Source of the DNA: Candidatus Methanogranum gryphiswaldense | GTDB lineage: Archaea > Thermoplasmatota > Thermoplasmata > Methanomassiliicoccales > Methanomethylophilaceae | Length of the DNA stretch: 64,000 bases | Reading direction: 5' to 3' | NCBI GenBank assembly: GCA_019262145.1 | Contig: CP076745.1 | Location: 307,093 to 371,092 of the forward strand | Part shown: one piece after another, positions 38,201-46,971 of the stretch | How positions within the stretch are numbered: the first letter of the stretch is position 1 | Layout: every line of letters starts with the position of its first letter | Translations under genes and position numbers: made by a program | The notes under the pieces: model-generated | What the model was told of the DNA's origin: nothing | Database searches by the model: none | The model's input: the letters and a program-made list of their open reading frames with translations, nothing else

Positions 38201-41200
38201 TCATGATGACTGTTTAAATGTCGCTTTTATCAACCATATGTCATTATGTGTGTTTTTGTCCGCTCCTAACGATGAAGGGATCAGTGCATATGGGCAATCA
38301 AGAATCTGAACTCCTGCGATAACCTTCCAAGATCCGGCATCTCCACCTATTACTCTGTCCAAACTCGATAAATTGGCTCTTATGTTCACACATATTTGGA
38401 CATCGGGGTATTTGTCAGCGTCGTCAAGGAATTTTGGAGTCTTTATGCCAGTATATACTTTGATCCCGAGGTAGGTATTATTGTAAACAACCTCTTTAGG
38501 ATCGATACCGTACGGGTTTCCGATATTGAATAAAAGGTCCTCCATTTCACCTATCAGGCATTTCAATCCATCTTCTGCGAAATTCGAATCTATCAATAGT
38601 GAGGCCTCGAATCCAATGCATCCTGCTGAAGCGACGTCAGTTACTTCCACCGATACGTAGATAGACGCCTCCACCAAACATTCCGATAACATCTCAATTG
38701 CAGAGGTTATAGCATTCTGAACAGCAACCTGGAAAAATTTCGTTAAATCCTCAGTATTCGTAAGGTCGCCCATGTCCGATAATGTCGATGTTGCGGATTC
38801 TTTGATTATGTTGTACAGCTGTGTCCTTATCATCTGCCCTGTCAGAATTCCGCCACAATTCTTTGTATCACGAGTACCTTCTTCGAATATCCATTCGGTG
38901 GAGGCGTCCGCCACTCTTTGCCAAGTATAATTATCATTGGCAGTATCTTTTTTAGTGGGTGTCTTATCTACAGTATTGCCGTCACAATCCATTAGCATTA
39001 CATACTCTCCACCCTTTAGATTTGAGGAACCAGAGTTATTCAGGAATGATCCTGGGAGATCTATGATGAGCCTTCCACCAGGTTGTAGTTCTGTCGAGGA
39101 GATCGTATACGTCTTGGTTTTGTTGGTGCCTGCACGTAACGAATATCCAGAGATATCAATGGTCTCAGAGGATGCATTATACAGTTCCACCCATTCGCAA
39201 TTAGTGTCAGTTCCTTCTGGATTGGATTCGAATTCATTAACGACAAGTCCATTTTTGAAGGGAGCATTATATTTCAGATTCAGTCCCAGATCTATCGAGA
39301 CCTTTGCCGCCCCCATAGGTATATTTGAAAGAATCGTACCCAATCCAGGTATGTCTTGAAGTGAGAAATCTATTTCGTTGTATGAGATAACTTCAGGCAT
39401 AACTATATCGAAATCTGTTCCTTTGACGTTTCCAGATACACATATGAGGTATTTTGTCGTCTTCATTGTAGGGTCTATGTCTGCTTTTACATCCCAGTCA
39501 TCACCGACTATGGATGCCGATCCTGTTATGATGAGTTCCTTGGAGCTGTCTTCTCCTTTTTGCTTTATGGTTATTGACCCAGATACGTCTAGATCGGATA
39601 CGGTAGTACTCAATTTTATTGTTAAAAGTGTCTTTGTGTTCTTGATAAGAGATGCTAGATTCAAGGTTATTGTCAGTGTGAAACCCATGTATGAGAATCC
39701 GGCCGTTTGTTTTGATGCATTGACGTTCAAGATCCATTCAAGAGACCCTACAAGATTTTCTGCGGCCTCAGTGAACCAAGCTTCTATCTTATTTTCAATC
39801 ATTTCCTTCAGTTCTTCCAAAGGTTCCATTAAGGCGTTATAGAGTTTTTGTACGATGTCTGTCACGAATTTACTTATCTCGATAAGTGCGGAATTAAGAA
39901 TTGTCAAGGCGTCCATTATCATCGAAAGGATCTTTTTAAGAGGTTCTAAAAGAGGAGACAGTAGATTGACAAGAGAATTCCAAGCATCAGACAATACTGT
40001 ATTGCTGGCACAGTAATTATTAACACCTTGTAAAGCCCAAGCACTAACAACTGTGATCTTCAATACGAGGTCTATTTGACAGCTATCTTTGATCTCTGAG
40101 TCAGAGATTCCCATGTAATTTTCCAGTGAACCTTTGCTAGAGACCTTATATGAAATATCGTCTTTTATGGAAACAGAAAAAACGGTTGAGTATGACGCCC
40201 CTGAGTTTTGTAGGAATCCTACATAATGAATACAGTCAGACAGATTGGAATTCGGGCCATATACTTCTACAGCGGGGTTGGAGGTCAGATCCATAGACAT
40301 CTTTTCGATGGACGAATTACCAGCGTTATCTGTAATCACGAAACTATCGGTTCCAGGAAGTTGTATTGGGTCGCAGTATGAGTTGATGGCAATGTTCTCG
40401 CGCATCTCCCTGCATAATGATACAATGCGTTCTGGAACATTCGTCGTCTTATCCATGAATCCGAGTCCCTTCTCCAAGACAGATCTGCATATTTTTTTCA
40501 TCAGATTATCCTGTTCACCATTTACATTTTTCAATGTGGTGAATCCGTTCATAAGGGAGTCCACTTCATTTGAATATGTATCAAGGATGTTCTTGATCTC
40601 AGGCCCGTCAATTAAAGAATTGACGATCTTTTCAAGCGTATTTGTATTTAACACCGTTCCGTAGTTTTCATCTATCATCTGGGTCAATTTTGTAAAGAGA
40701 ATATCATGTATGTTCTCCTTGAATGTTGAAACACCATATATGTTCACTACATTGTCGTTTATTGTATCGTATATGCTGTTGTAGAATGGGTCAATGATAT
40801 TCTGTTCACCGATCGATTCGCTTATTATTTTTTCAAAGGCCGCATCGCCGTTGTTCAATGCGGATTCTACGGTTTTGGAAATGGTCTCTAAAAATGATTC
40901 ACCATCTGTGGAATCGACCTTGAATCTTATCGTGCCAAAACAGTTTTCAGACCCTACTTTCAGCGCTGCAGAGTTGATGATATTGGTGAACCATTCTCTG
41001 ATCTCACAGTTGTCTTCCCTGTAATGCTGTTTGAAATTAGATATGCCCTCCCAGGACATCAGATCGACTGTTGGGTATTCGAGCGTAACGATATAATCTG
41101 AACTTTCTTTTCCGATAGATTCGGATATACTCTCGCCTGGAACAATTATCTGAAAGGTCTTATTAGAGTGGAGATATCTGTATTTCTCGATGTCCAGCCC

Positions 41201-42268
41201 ATTTTCCGAAAGGACGCTTTCGATGTAAGGTGCAGCGGAGAATTCGTTGTTGTTTGTGAAAAAGCCTTTAAGGGAATCCCAAGCGTTCTTTAGTTTATCG
41301 TTTGCCAGATCTACTGTGTCAATAATGCTGTTACCATAAAGGTAATCTATCCACTGCAGCGCGATATCATCGGCGATCGACATCAATGCTTGAGAATATA
41401 CGATCGAGAGATCTATTTCGACGTATCCATCAGATACAATGTAATAATCTGCAAGGTCCACAGATGTTGATGAACCGTCAATTCTTTCAGGCAAAATGCG
41501 GAAATATGTAAGACCCAGGATCTTGATCGAGTTTGAATACGCCAGTGTAACATCCTTTGTGGTAAGTATGTTGTTTGTTCCCATATCTCCGAATTCATTA
41601 ATGGCTCCATAGCCGTTCATCACCCTGTATTGTGCCAGACAGGTCAGTTGATAGTTTATCATTTGGGATATCAATGAGCCGGGTCCGCTTATTGCGTTTT
41701 TGAATAGGGAACCTTGTTCTGCTACGAGAGGAAGAGCACAGGACGCATCGGTCTCAAAGTCTATTGTCTTTACAGTTTCACCCGAGTCACTGGAATATTT
41801 TGCTGTGAAGGAGCCCTCGCCAACTAGATAAGAAGGAGCACATCCTTCAGTTAGGTCGTTTTCAGAATATTTGAGAGATTCAGCTGAGAGTTCTGTTGAG
41901 AATGATTGTAGTTCTACGGTGACACCATTGTCTAAAATTGGAAACTGAAAATCCATCCAGTTCTTTGCCCGTTCTTCGTATTTTTCAGCGCGTTGTTCAA
42001 TAGTGCCTTCTACTGACGCTATGCTAAGTGAGAAGATTATTTCCCCAAGGCCCTTCTCAACAAAGTATTCAGTACTATCGATCACAGTTTCAATGTTCTC
42101 TAATTCCTCAGAGATATCTTCAGTATTTTCAGAGCTTTTTTCTGTTTGTGCTGCAACGACAGCATAAGCAGAGCCCGATATTAGAAGAACTGCGATTATA
42201 GCAAATGGCATATTGCCGCGTTGGGATCTTTTCAATCCTGATATCGAACGATGTTTTATCGGTCTCAT
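38201..42268 (-). CDS. Large surface protein candidate with lamin-tail domain
   Basis: At 1355 residues this is the largest gene in the window. A basic N-terminus (SISGLKRSQRGN) precedes one hydrophobic segment at about residues 20-40, a layout like type IV pilin-related or signal-anchored proteins. The rest is rich in Ser, Asn, Asp and Glu, with many Asn-x-Ser/Thr sites and few cysteines. Around residues 1003-1125 lies a lamin-tail-like beta domain (VVNEFESNPEG, EWVELYNASSETIDISGYSL, LQPGGRLIIDLPG). Helical coiled segments occur near residues 750-850. It is probably exported and exposed to the outside. No enzymatic motif is seen and the role is unknown. Confidence 0.8.
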   Translation of the reverse strand: MRPIKHRSISGLKRSQRGNMPFAIIAVLLISGSAYAVVAAQTEKSSENTEDISEELENIETVIDSTEYFVEKGLGEIIFSLSIASVEGTIEQRAEKYEERAKNWMDFQFPILDNGVTVELQSFSTELSAESLKYSENDLTEGCAPSYLVGEGSFTAKYSSDSGETVKTIDFETDASCALPLVAEQGSLFKNAISGPGSLISQMINYQLTCLAQYRVMNGYGAINEFGDMGTNNILTTKDVTLAYSNSIKILGLTYFRILPERIDGSSTSVDLADYYIVSDGYVEIDLSIVYSQALMSIADDIALQWIDYLYGNSIIDTVDLANDKLKNAWDSLKGFFTNNNEFSAAPYIESVLSENGLDIEKYRYLHSNKTFQIIVPGESISESIGKESSDYIVTLEYPTVDLMSWEGISNFKQHYREDNCEIREWFTNIINSAALKVGSENCFGTIRFKVDSTDGESFLETISKTVESALNNGDAAFEKIISESIGEQNIIDPFYNSIYDTINDNVVNIYGVSTFKENIHDILFTKLTQMIDENYGTVLNTNTLEKIVNSLIDGPEIKNILDTYSNEVDSLMNGFTTLKNVNGEQDNLMKKICRSVLEKGLGFMDKTTNVPERIVSLCREMRENIAINSYCDPIQLPGTDSFVITDNAGNSSIEKMSMDLTSNPAVEVYGPNSNLSDCIHYVGFLQNSGASYSTVFSVSIKDDISYKVSSKGSLENYMGISDSEIKDSCQIDLVLKITVVSAWALQGVNNYCASNTVLSDAWNSLVNLLSPLLEPLKKILSMIMDALTILNSALIEISKFVTDIVQKLYNALMEPLEELKEMIENKIEAWFTEAAENLVGSLEWILNVNASKQTAGFSYMGFTLTITLNLASLIKNTKTLLTIKLSTTVSDLDVSGSITIKQKGEDSSKELIITGSASIVGDDWDVKADIDPTMKTTKYLICVSGNVKGTDFDIVMPEVISYNEIDFSLQDIPGLGTILSNIPMGAAKVSIDLGLNLKYNAPFKNGLVVNEFESNPEGTDTNCEWVELYNASSETIDISGYSLRAGTNKTKTYTISSTELQPGGRLIIDLPGSFLNNSGSSNLKGGEYVMLMDCDGNTVDKTPTKKDTANDNYTWQRVADASTEWIFEEGTRDTKNCGGILTGQMIRTQLYNIIKESATSTLSDMGDLTNTEDLTKFFQVAVQNAITSAIEMLSECLVEASIYVSVEVTDVASAGCIGFEASLLIDSNFAEDGLKCLIGEMEDLLFNIGNPYGIDPKEVVYNNTYLGIKVYTGIKTPKFLDDADKYPDVQICVNIRANLSSLDRVIGGDAGSWKVIAGVQILDCPYALIPSSLGADKNTHNDIWLIKATFKQSS

Positions 42269-42343
42269 GTGACCGGTTTTGTTGTTCGTTCTGTTATATG
42301 GGGGACGATACAGTTAGTGTACGCAATCGGACTTTCCCCGCGC

Positions 42344-42377
42344 TCTTTGTACAAAGAATATCAAAGAAGTATTATAA
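42344..42377 (+). promoter_or_regulatory. Palindrome and TATA box of the tes operon
   Basis: TCTTTGTACAAAGA at 42344-42357 is a perfect 14-bp palindrome. ATTATAA at 42371-42377 is the TATA box, predicting a start at about 42400 and a leader of only a few bases before the tes ATG at 42405. The palindrome lies 13 bases upstream of the TATA box, where an activator or repressor could touch TBP/TFB. Confidence 0.6.
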
Positions 42378-42404
42378 GACGTCATTCGATTCCCCTTTGT
42401 TACC

Positions 42405-44027
42405 ATGAGTGCAACTATCAAAGAATATGCAATCCAACCGGGTCTTCCCAAGAAAACGGAATCTATCTGTCCAGAGTGTGGAAAGATTATAGAGGCCACC
42501 CTTTTTGAGAAGGACGGTAAGGTCTACATGGAAAAAGAATGCCCTCAGCATGGAAAGTTCAAGGACGTCTATTGGTCAGATGTCAATATGTATCTGAAAG
42601 CTGAGAAATACGCTCACGACGGTATAGGAATATTCAATCCAATGGATAAGAATCTGAAAGAGGGCGAGAATGCAAATTTCATCATCGATGGTAGAAGGGT
42701 GGATATGCTAAGCACTACGGCGCTGGCCAATATCGATCTTACGAACAGATGTAATATGAATTGCCCTATCTGTTTCGCGGTAGCAAATCAGGCAGGGTAT
42801 GTTTTCGAGCCTGACTACGATACAGTGGTCAAGATGCTTCAGACCCTGAGGAATGAGAAACCGATCAAATGTACGGCCGTTCAATTTGCTGGAGGAGAGC
42901 CAACGGTTTATCCTCAGTTCGTTGAGGTTGTAAAAAAGGCAAAAGAGCTTAAATTTGCACAGGTACAAGTTGCGACGAATGGTATAAAGTTCGCAAAGGA
43001 TTATGAGTTTTTGAAAGCCTCCTCTTTGGCAGGACTCAATACGATATATCTGTCGTTTGATGGAGTGACAGATGACATTTATCTAAAGGCCAGGGACAGA
43101 AAGATGTTCCAGATCAAATTAGATGTAATTGCCAATTGCAGAAAGTTGAAGGAAGATATAGGAAAATCCCCATCGATAGTCCTAGTGCCTACAATCGTAA
43201 AGGGGATGAACGATCACCAGATCGGAGACATTGTTAAATTTGCGATCGAGCACTCTGATGTTATCAGAGGTGTCAATTTCCAGCCAGTCGCCTTCACAGG
43301 AAGGATAGACCACGAGGAGCTTGAGAAGGGTAGATTCACCCTTCCCGATCTGGCCAGGGAGTTGAGCGATCAGACAGGCTATACGACCGTGGATGATTGG
43401 TATCCAGTTCCTATCGTTGCACCCATCTCTAGCTTCGCATCCATTATATTGGGTGAGAACAAGGTGACGTTCACGACACATCCTCACTGCGGTATTGCAA
43501 CATACCTCTTTATCAATGAGAAAGGAGAAGTAACTCCTTTCCCCCGTTTCATTGATGTCGATAAGTTCTCCAAAGGTATGGTGGAGATCGGTGCAAAGGC
43601 CGAAAAAGCAACATTTAAGAAATTGACTGCATTGAAGTTATTGAAGCTTCTCAACAACTGCATCATCGAGGATAAAATGCCAGAGGGTCTCGATAAGAAG
43701 AAATTCATAATGATGATAAAGAGCGTTATGAGCAACAAATCCAAGAGTACCCTTGCCGCTTTCTCTTGGAAGATGATGATGATCGGCGGTATGCACTTCC
43801 AGGATGACAGTAATTACGATATTGAGAGGGTCAAGCGTTGTGGGGTTCATTACGTAACTCCAGATTGTCAGGTCATTCCGTTCTGTGCGTACAACGGAGG
43901 GCCGAATTATCGCAAGATCACCGAGCAGAAATATTCCACGCCTCTTGCGGAGTGGAAGGCTGCACATAAAAAGGAAGCAAAAGAACTCGAACAAGCTTTG
44001 ATCGTACCCGAGGATCAAAAAGCATGA
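42405..44027 (+). CDS. tes: Radical SAM tetraether lipid synthase
   Basis: Tes joins the phytanyl chain ends of two archaeol lipids to form membrane-spanning tetraethers. The 540-residue chain has an N-terminal metal motif (C22, C25 and C46 in CPECGK and ECPQHG), the radical SAM cluster C116/C120/C123 in NRCNMNCPIC and the SAM-binding FAGGEPTVYP. Extra cysteines in HPHCGIATYL and, near the C-terminus, CGVHYVTPDC and FCAYNGG suit the additional iron-sulfur clusters of Tes. The neighbouring ferredoxin and geranylgeranyl reductase strongly support the lipid role. Identification is by overall resemblance to the Methanocaldococcus enzyme (MJ0619) family. Confidence 0.88.
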   Translation: MSATIKEYAIQPGLPKKTESICPECGKIIEATLFEKDGKVYMEKECPQHGKFKDVYWSDVNMYLKAEKYAHDGIGIFNPMDKNLKEGENANFIIDGRRVDMLSTTALANIDLTNRCNMNCPICFAVANQAGYVFEPDYDTVVKMLQTLRNEKPIKCTAVQFAGGEPTVYPQFVEVVKKAKELKFAQVQVATNGIKFAKDYEFLKASSLAGLNTIYLSFDGVTDDIYLKARDRKMFQIKLDVIANCRKLKEDIGKSPSIVLVPTIVKGMNDHQIGDIVKFAIEHSDVIRGVNFQPVAFTGRIDHEELEKGRFTLPDLARELSDQTGYTTVDDWYPVPIVAPISSFASIILGENKVTFTTHPHCGIATYLFINEKGEVTPFPRFIDVDKFSKGMVEIGAKAEKATFKKLTALKLLKLLNNCIIEDKMPEGLDKKKFIMMIKSVMSNKSKSTLAAFSWKMMMIGGMHFQDDSNYDIERVKRCGVHYVTPDCQVIPFCAYNGGPNYRKITEQKYSTPLAEWKAAHKKEAKELEQALIVPEDQKA

Positions 44028-44036
44028 GGTGTAAAG

Positions 44037-44210
44037 ATGATAGTTAATTTCGATAAATGTCTCCACTGTGGTGGATGTGTTGGATCCTGTCCACAGAATG
44101 CGATCTTCCTGAATGACTATATTTTGGAGTTCAATGATAAATGCAACAGGTGTGGAAGATGTGTCAGGCTATGTCCAGTACAGGCACTTAAACTGGAGGC
44201 GAAGGTATGA
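44037..44210 (+). CDS. Small 2[4Fe-4S] ferredoxin
   Basis: A 57-residue ferredoxin with two CX2CX2CX3CP motifs: CLHCGGCVGSCP near residue 8 and CNRCGRCVRLCP near 36. It lies 9 bases after tes and overlaps the geranylgeranyl reductase start by 4 bases (ATGA). It is the natural electron donor for one or both flanking enzymes. In Methanosarcina a ferredoxin beside geranylgeranyl reductase is needed for full lipid saturation. Confidence 0.93.
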   Translation: MIVNFDKCLHCGGCVGSCPQNAIFLNDYILEFNDKCNRCGRCVRLCPVQALKLEAKV

Positions 44211-45397
44211 AGACATACAAATGCGATGTTATAATTGTCGGCGCCGGCCCCGGTGGGAGCATGGCAGCAAAGTTCTGTGCGCAAGGCGGATTGAACACAA
44301 TACTCATAGAGAAGAAGGCCGAGATCGGGGCCCCTCTGAGATGTGCCGAAGGCGTATCCAAGAAATGGTTACAGGAAGTAGGTATAGAACCAGATCCGAC
44401 CTGGATCTGCGCAGACATGAAAGGAGCAATCATCAGATCACCTAGTGGATATCAGTTCAAATTGGATGAGAGCAAAGCAGGTTCCGAGGTTGGATATGTT
44501 CTTGAGAGACACCTTTTCGATAAAGCACTTTCAAGGGATGCTGTAGAAGCTGGTGCGAAGATAATGTTGCGCACATCTTGTACAGATGTCATTAGGAAGA
44601 ATGGAAAGTTGATCGGGATCAAGGCAAAATCCATGGGAGAGGACATCGAGATCCACGCCGATGTCATAATTGCTGCCGATGGATATGAGTCACAGGTAGG
44701 CAGATGGGCAGGTATCGATACGAACCTTGAATTGAATGACCTGTGTTCCTGTCTTCAGTATAGAATGGTGAATTGCGATGCTGACATGGAATATTGTGAG
44801 TTCGTGATAGGACGTTCTGTTGCACCGGGTGGATATCTTTGGATATTCCCCAAAGGCAACGGTGTTGCCAATGTAGGGATCGGTATAATGGGTACAATGG
44901 CCAAGAAAGGAGAGGCCAAGACATATCTCGATAAGTTCATAGGATCGGATCCCCGTTTCAAGAACAGTCAGCCTGTAGAGATAATGGGGGGATTCGTTTC
45001 CACATGTCCAGGTATGGATTGTGCCGTGGATGACAACATAATACTTGTCGGAGATGCGGCAAGGATAATCGATCCAATTACTGGTGGAGGAATCTGTCAT
45101 GCGTGTAGGACCGGTATGTACGCCGGAAAGGTAATAGTCGAAGCATCGAAGAACGGAGATTTCTCGAAAGCGGCGCTTATGCCTTATGAGAAGATGTGGC
45201 GTGACAGGATGGAGGACAAACTCTATAGGAATTGGATGGCCAAAGAAAGGTTGGCCGAGCTCGATGATGAGACCATCGATGAGCTTGTGAAACTAATATC
45301 TGATTCGGACATCAAAGAGGTCAATGTCTACAACCTTCTCAAGGTTATCAAAGAGAAGTTCCCTAAGGTCGTTGAAGGTTTCGAAGACCTGATTTAA
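44207..45397 (+). CDS. Geranylgeranyl reductase (digeranylgeranylglycerophospholipid reductase)
   Basis: This flavoenzyme saturates the isoprenoid chains of archaeal lipids. The 396-residue chain has the FAD dinucleotide fold VIIVGAGPGGSMAAKFCA at the N-terminus, GAPLRCAEGVSKKWL with the conserved Cys, the YLWIFPKGNGVANVGIGIMG block near residue 210 and GDAARIIDPITGGGICHACRTG near 285. Coupled translation with the ferredoxin and cotranscription with tes place chain saturation and chain joining under one promoter. A hairpin terminator follows. Confidence 0.94.
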   Translation: MKTYKCDVIIVGAGPGGSMAAKFCAQGGLNTILIEKKAEIGAPLRCAEGVSKKWLQEVGIEPDPTWICADMKGAIIRSPSGYQFKLDESKAGSEVGYVLERHLFDKALSRDAVEAGAKIMLRTSCTDVIRKNGKLIGIKAKSMGEDIEIHADVIIAADGYESQVGRWAGIDTNLELNDLCSCLQYRMVNCDADMEYCEFVIGRSVAPGGYLWIFPKGNGVANVGIGIMGTMAKKGEAKTYLDKFIGSDPRFKNSQPVEIMGGFVSTCPGMDCAVDDNIILVGDAARIIDPITGGGICHACRTGMYAGKVIVEASKNGDFSKAALMPYEKMWRDRMEDKLYRNWMAKERLAELDDETIDELVKLISDSDIKEVNVYNLLKVIKEKFPKVVEGFEDLI

Positions 45398-45404
45398 ACT
45401 TTTT

Positions 45405-45436
45405 AGCGGCCTCTGGCCGTTATATTTTGTTTTTCA
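45405..45436 (+). terminator. Terminator after the geranylgeranyl reductase gene
   Basis: CGGCC/GGCCG with a TCT loop at 45407-45419, preceded by CTTTTTA and followed by TTATATTTTGTTTTT, lies directly after the stop codon and suits a terminator of the tes operon. Confidence 0.6.
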
Positions 45437-45511
45437 ATTCAAATTGGTGTATAGGTGTGACCTTTGGTCTGCAAGTTATAGTTTAATTGATAATAATTGA
45501 TTTGCAATCCT

Positions 45512-46444
45512 TTATCTGGTCACTTTTACGCCTTCTACTCTCGTGGATACTATGAATGGCATACCGCCTCTGGAGAGGATGGCATCTGCAACCTTATCAG
45601 GTTTATCAGTAAGGGCGACCATACAACCCCCTCCTCCGGATCCAGTCAGTTTTGCACCATAGGAATACGGTAGTGTTGCATCAACCAATTTGTTCAGTTC
45701 GTTACAGGATACACCTAATATGGACAGAAGTTTATGATCATATGTCATCAATTCTCCCAGACGCGTCCTGTCGTTCCTGTTTATTGCATTCATACCTTCA
45801 AGTGTGATATTTCCGATCTCATCCACGATATCTGATGCAAATTTGTTATTTTCTCTGTATTTTCTTACTTTTTCAACAAGAGGTCCCGTGGGTGCGCGTA
45901 TTCCGGTATAGCCGATCACAAATGTCATCTGTGGTATATCGATATCCGAGATCTCCCATTTGTTTCCGTTCTTTTCAATGGTCCAAAGGTGTTTTTTGGC
46001 ATTAGGCACATTTAATGCAATTCCATATCCATGAGTGGAAGTGGAGGTATCCATGGGGCTTCCTCTTCCTTGTGCATAATATTCTGCTTCGAATGCCTCT
46101 TTGGCCACTCCTTCCGGATCTATTCTCTTCCTATGAAGCTGACGCATTGCTGCAGCGAAGGCCACAGAAAGGGCCGCAGAAGACCCAAGACCAGACCCAG
46201 GTGGGATCTTGCTGTCCATGTATACTGATACGGGAGCAGAGTCGTATTTCATCAGTATATGCTTAATGTGAGGATTGGCATTAATATCAGCAGTTTCACC
46301 ATTGATCTTGAATTCTCTGTCGGCATGCACTTTAACGGTAAAACGCTTATCGATCGCCAGCGATATCGCCGGTTTTCCATATACCACAGCGTGTTCGCCA
46401 AGGATCACGAATTTACTTGGGGCGGAAACAACGGTCTCGATCAT
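45512..46444 (-). CDS. mvk: Mevalonate kinase
   Basis: Mevalonate kinase makes 5-phosphomevalonate for isoprenoid lipid synthesis. The 310-residue GHMP kinase has GEHAVVYGKPAISLAIDKR at the N-terminus, the ATP loop PPGSGLGSSAALSVAFAAAM near residue 85 and KLTGSGGGGCMVAL near 275. These fit mevalonate 5-kinase better than the 3-kinases of Thermoplasma. It overlaps the preceding unknown gene by one base, closes a three-gene operon, and faces the tes-ggr operon, so two parts of lipid synthesis meet here. Confidence 0.94.
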   Translation of the reverse strand: MIETVVSAPSKFVILGEHAVVYGKPAISLAIDKRFTVKVHADREFKINGETADINANPHIKHILMKYDSAPVSVYMDSKIPPGSGLGSSAALSVAFAAAMRQLHRKRIDPEGVAKEAFEAEYYAQGRGSPMDTSTSTHGYGIALNVPNAKKHLWTIEKNGNKWEISDIDIPQMTFVIGYTGIRAPTGPLVEKVRKYRENNKFASDIVDEIGNITLEGMNAINRNDRTRLGELMTYDHKLLSILGVSCNELNKLVDATLPYSYGAKLTGSGGGGCMVALTDKPDKVADAILSRGGMPFIVSTRVEGVKVTR

Positions 46445-46971
46445 CAGTCAGACAGTCCGTAGCGGTCCAGTAATTCTCTGATTGCATCATTAGGTGTTCT
46501 TTTTTCCAATATTGGCTGAGGTATGTCCCACCATCTTTCTTCGAAATCTTTAAGAGCGGATTGATAATCATTTTCAGAGTTGAATTTGGAAGGTTGGACC
46601 GTTGCGAGTGCCTTCTCATGTTCCTTGAAAAGGTCTACATTGTATTTTCTGTTGGTTAGCGCAACTCCAAGTAGCATATCGAACGAATATGACATCTCCA
46701 TCGCTATTTCGGAAGGTATGGCATCCATCATCATGTCCAGGACGCTGTTGGCGGTCATTTTGAAAAGCATCTGACGTTTTGTATCTTCGTCAAGGCCTTC
46801 TTGATTTTCAATGATATTGGTGATCTCTTCATACATCAGATCTCCAAGAGCATCGACCCGGACGGGATTCTTCTCATACATCTGTTCGTATGCTTTGTCT
46901 TCTTCACTCTTTTCCTCTTCATCATATCCGAAAAGGCTGGCATTGGGGTCGTTGTAATCCATATTCATCAT
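46444..46971 (-). CDS. Unknown acidic helical protein in the mvk operon
   Basis: I do not recognise this 175-residue protein. It opens with an acidic stretch (YDEEEKSEEDKAYEQMYEKN), followed by predicted helices including a methionine-rich one (MLFKMTANSVLDMMMDAIPS) and a C-terminal RTPNDAIRELLDRYGLSD. No signal, membrane segment or metal motif is seen, so it should be cytoplasmic. It overlaps the aminotransferase by 4 bases and mvk by one base, so it is surely translated with them. A link to isoprenoid synthesis is only guilt by association. Confidence 0.8.
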   Translation of the reverse strand: MMNMDYNDPNASLFGYDEEEKSEEDKAYEQMYEKNPVRVDALGDLMYEEITNIIENQEGLDEDTKRQMLFKMTANSVLDMMMDAIPSEIAMEMSYSFDMLLGVALTNRKYNVDLFKEHEKALATVQPSKFNSENDYQSALKDFEERWWDIPQPILEKRTPNDAIRELLDRYGLSD

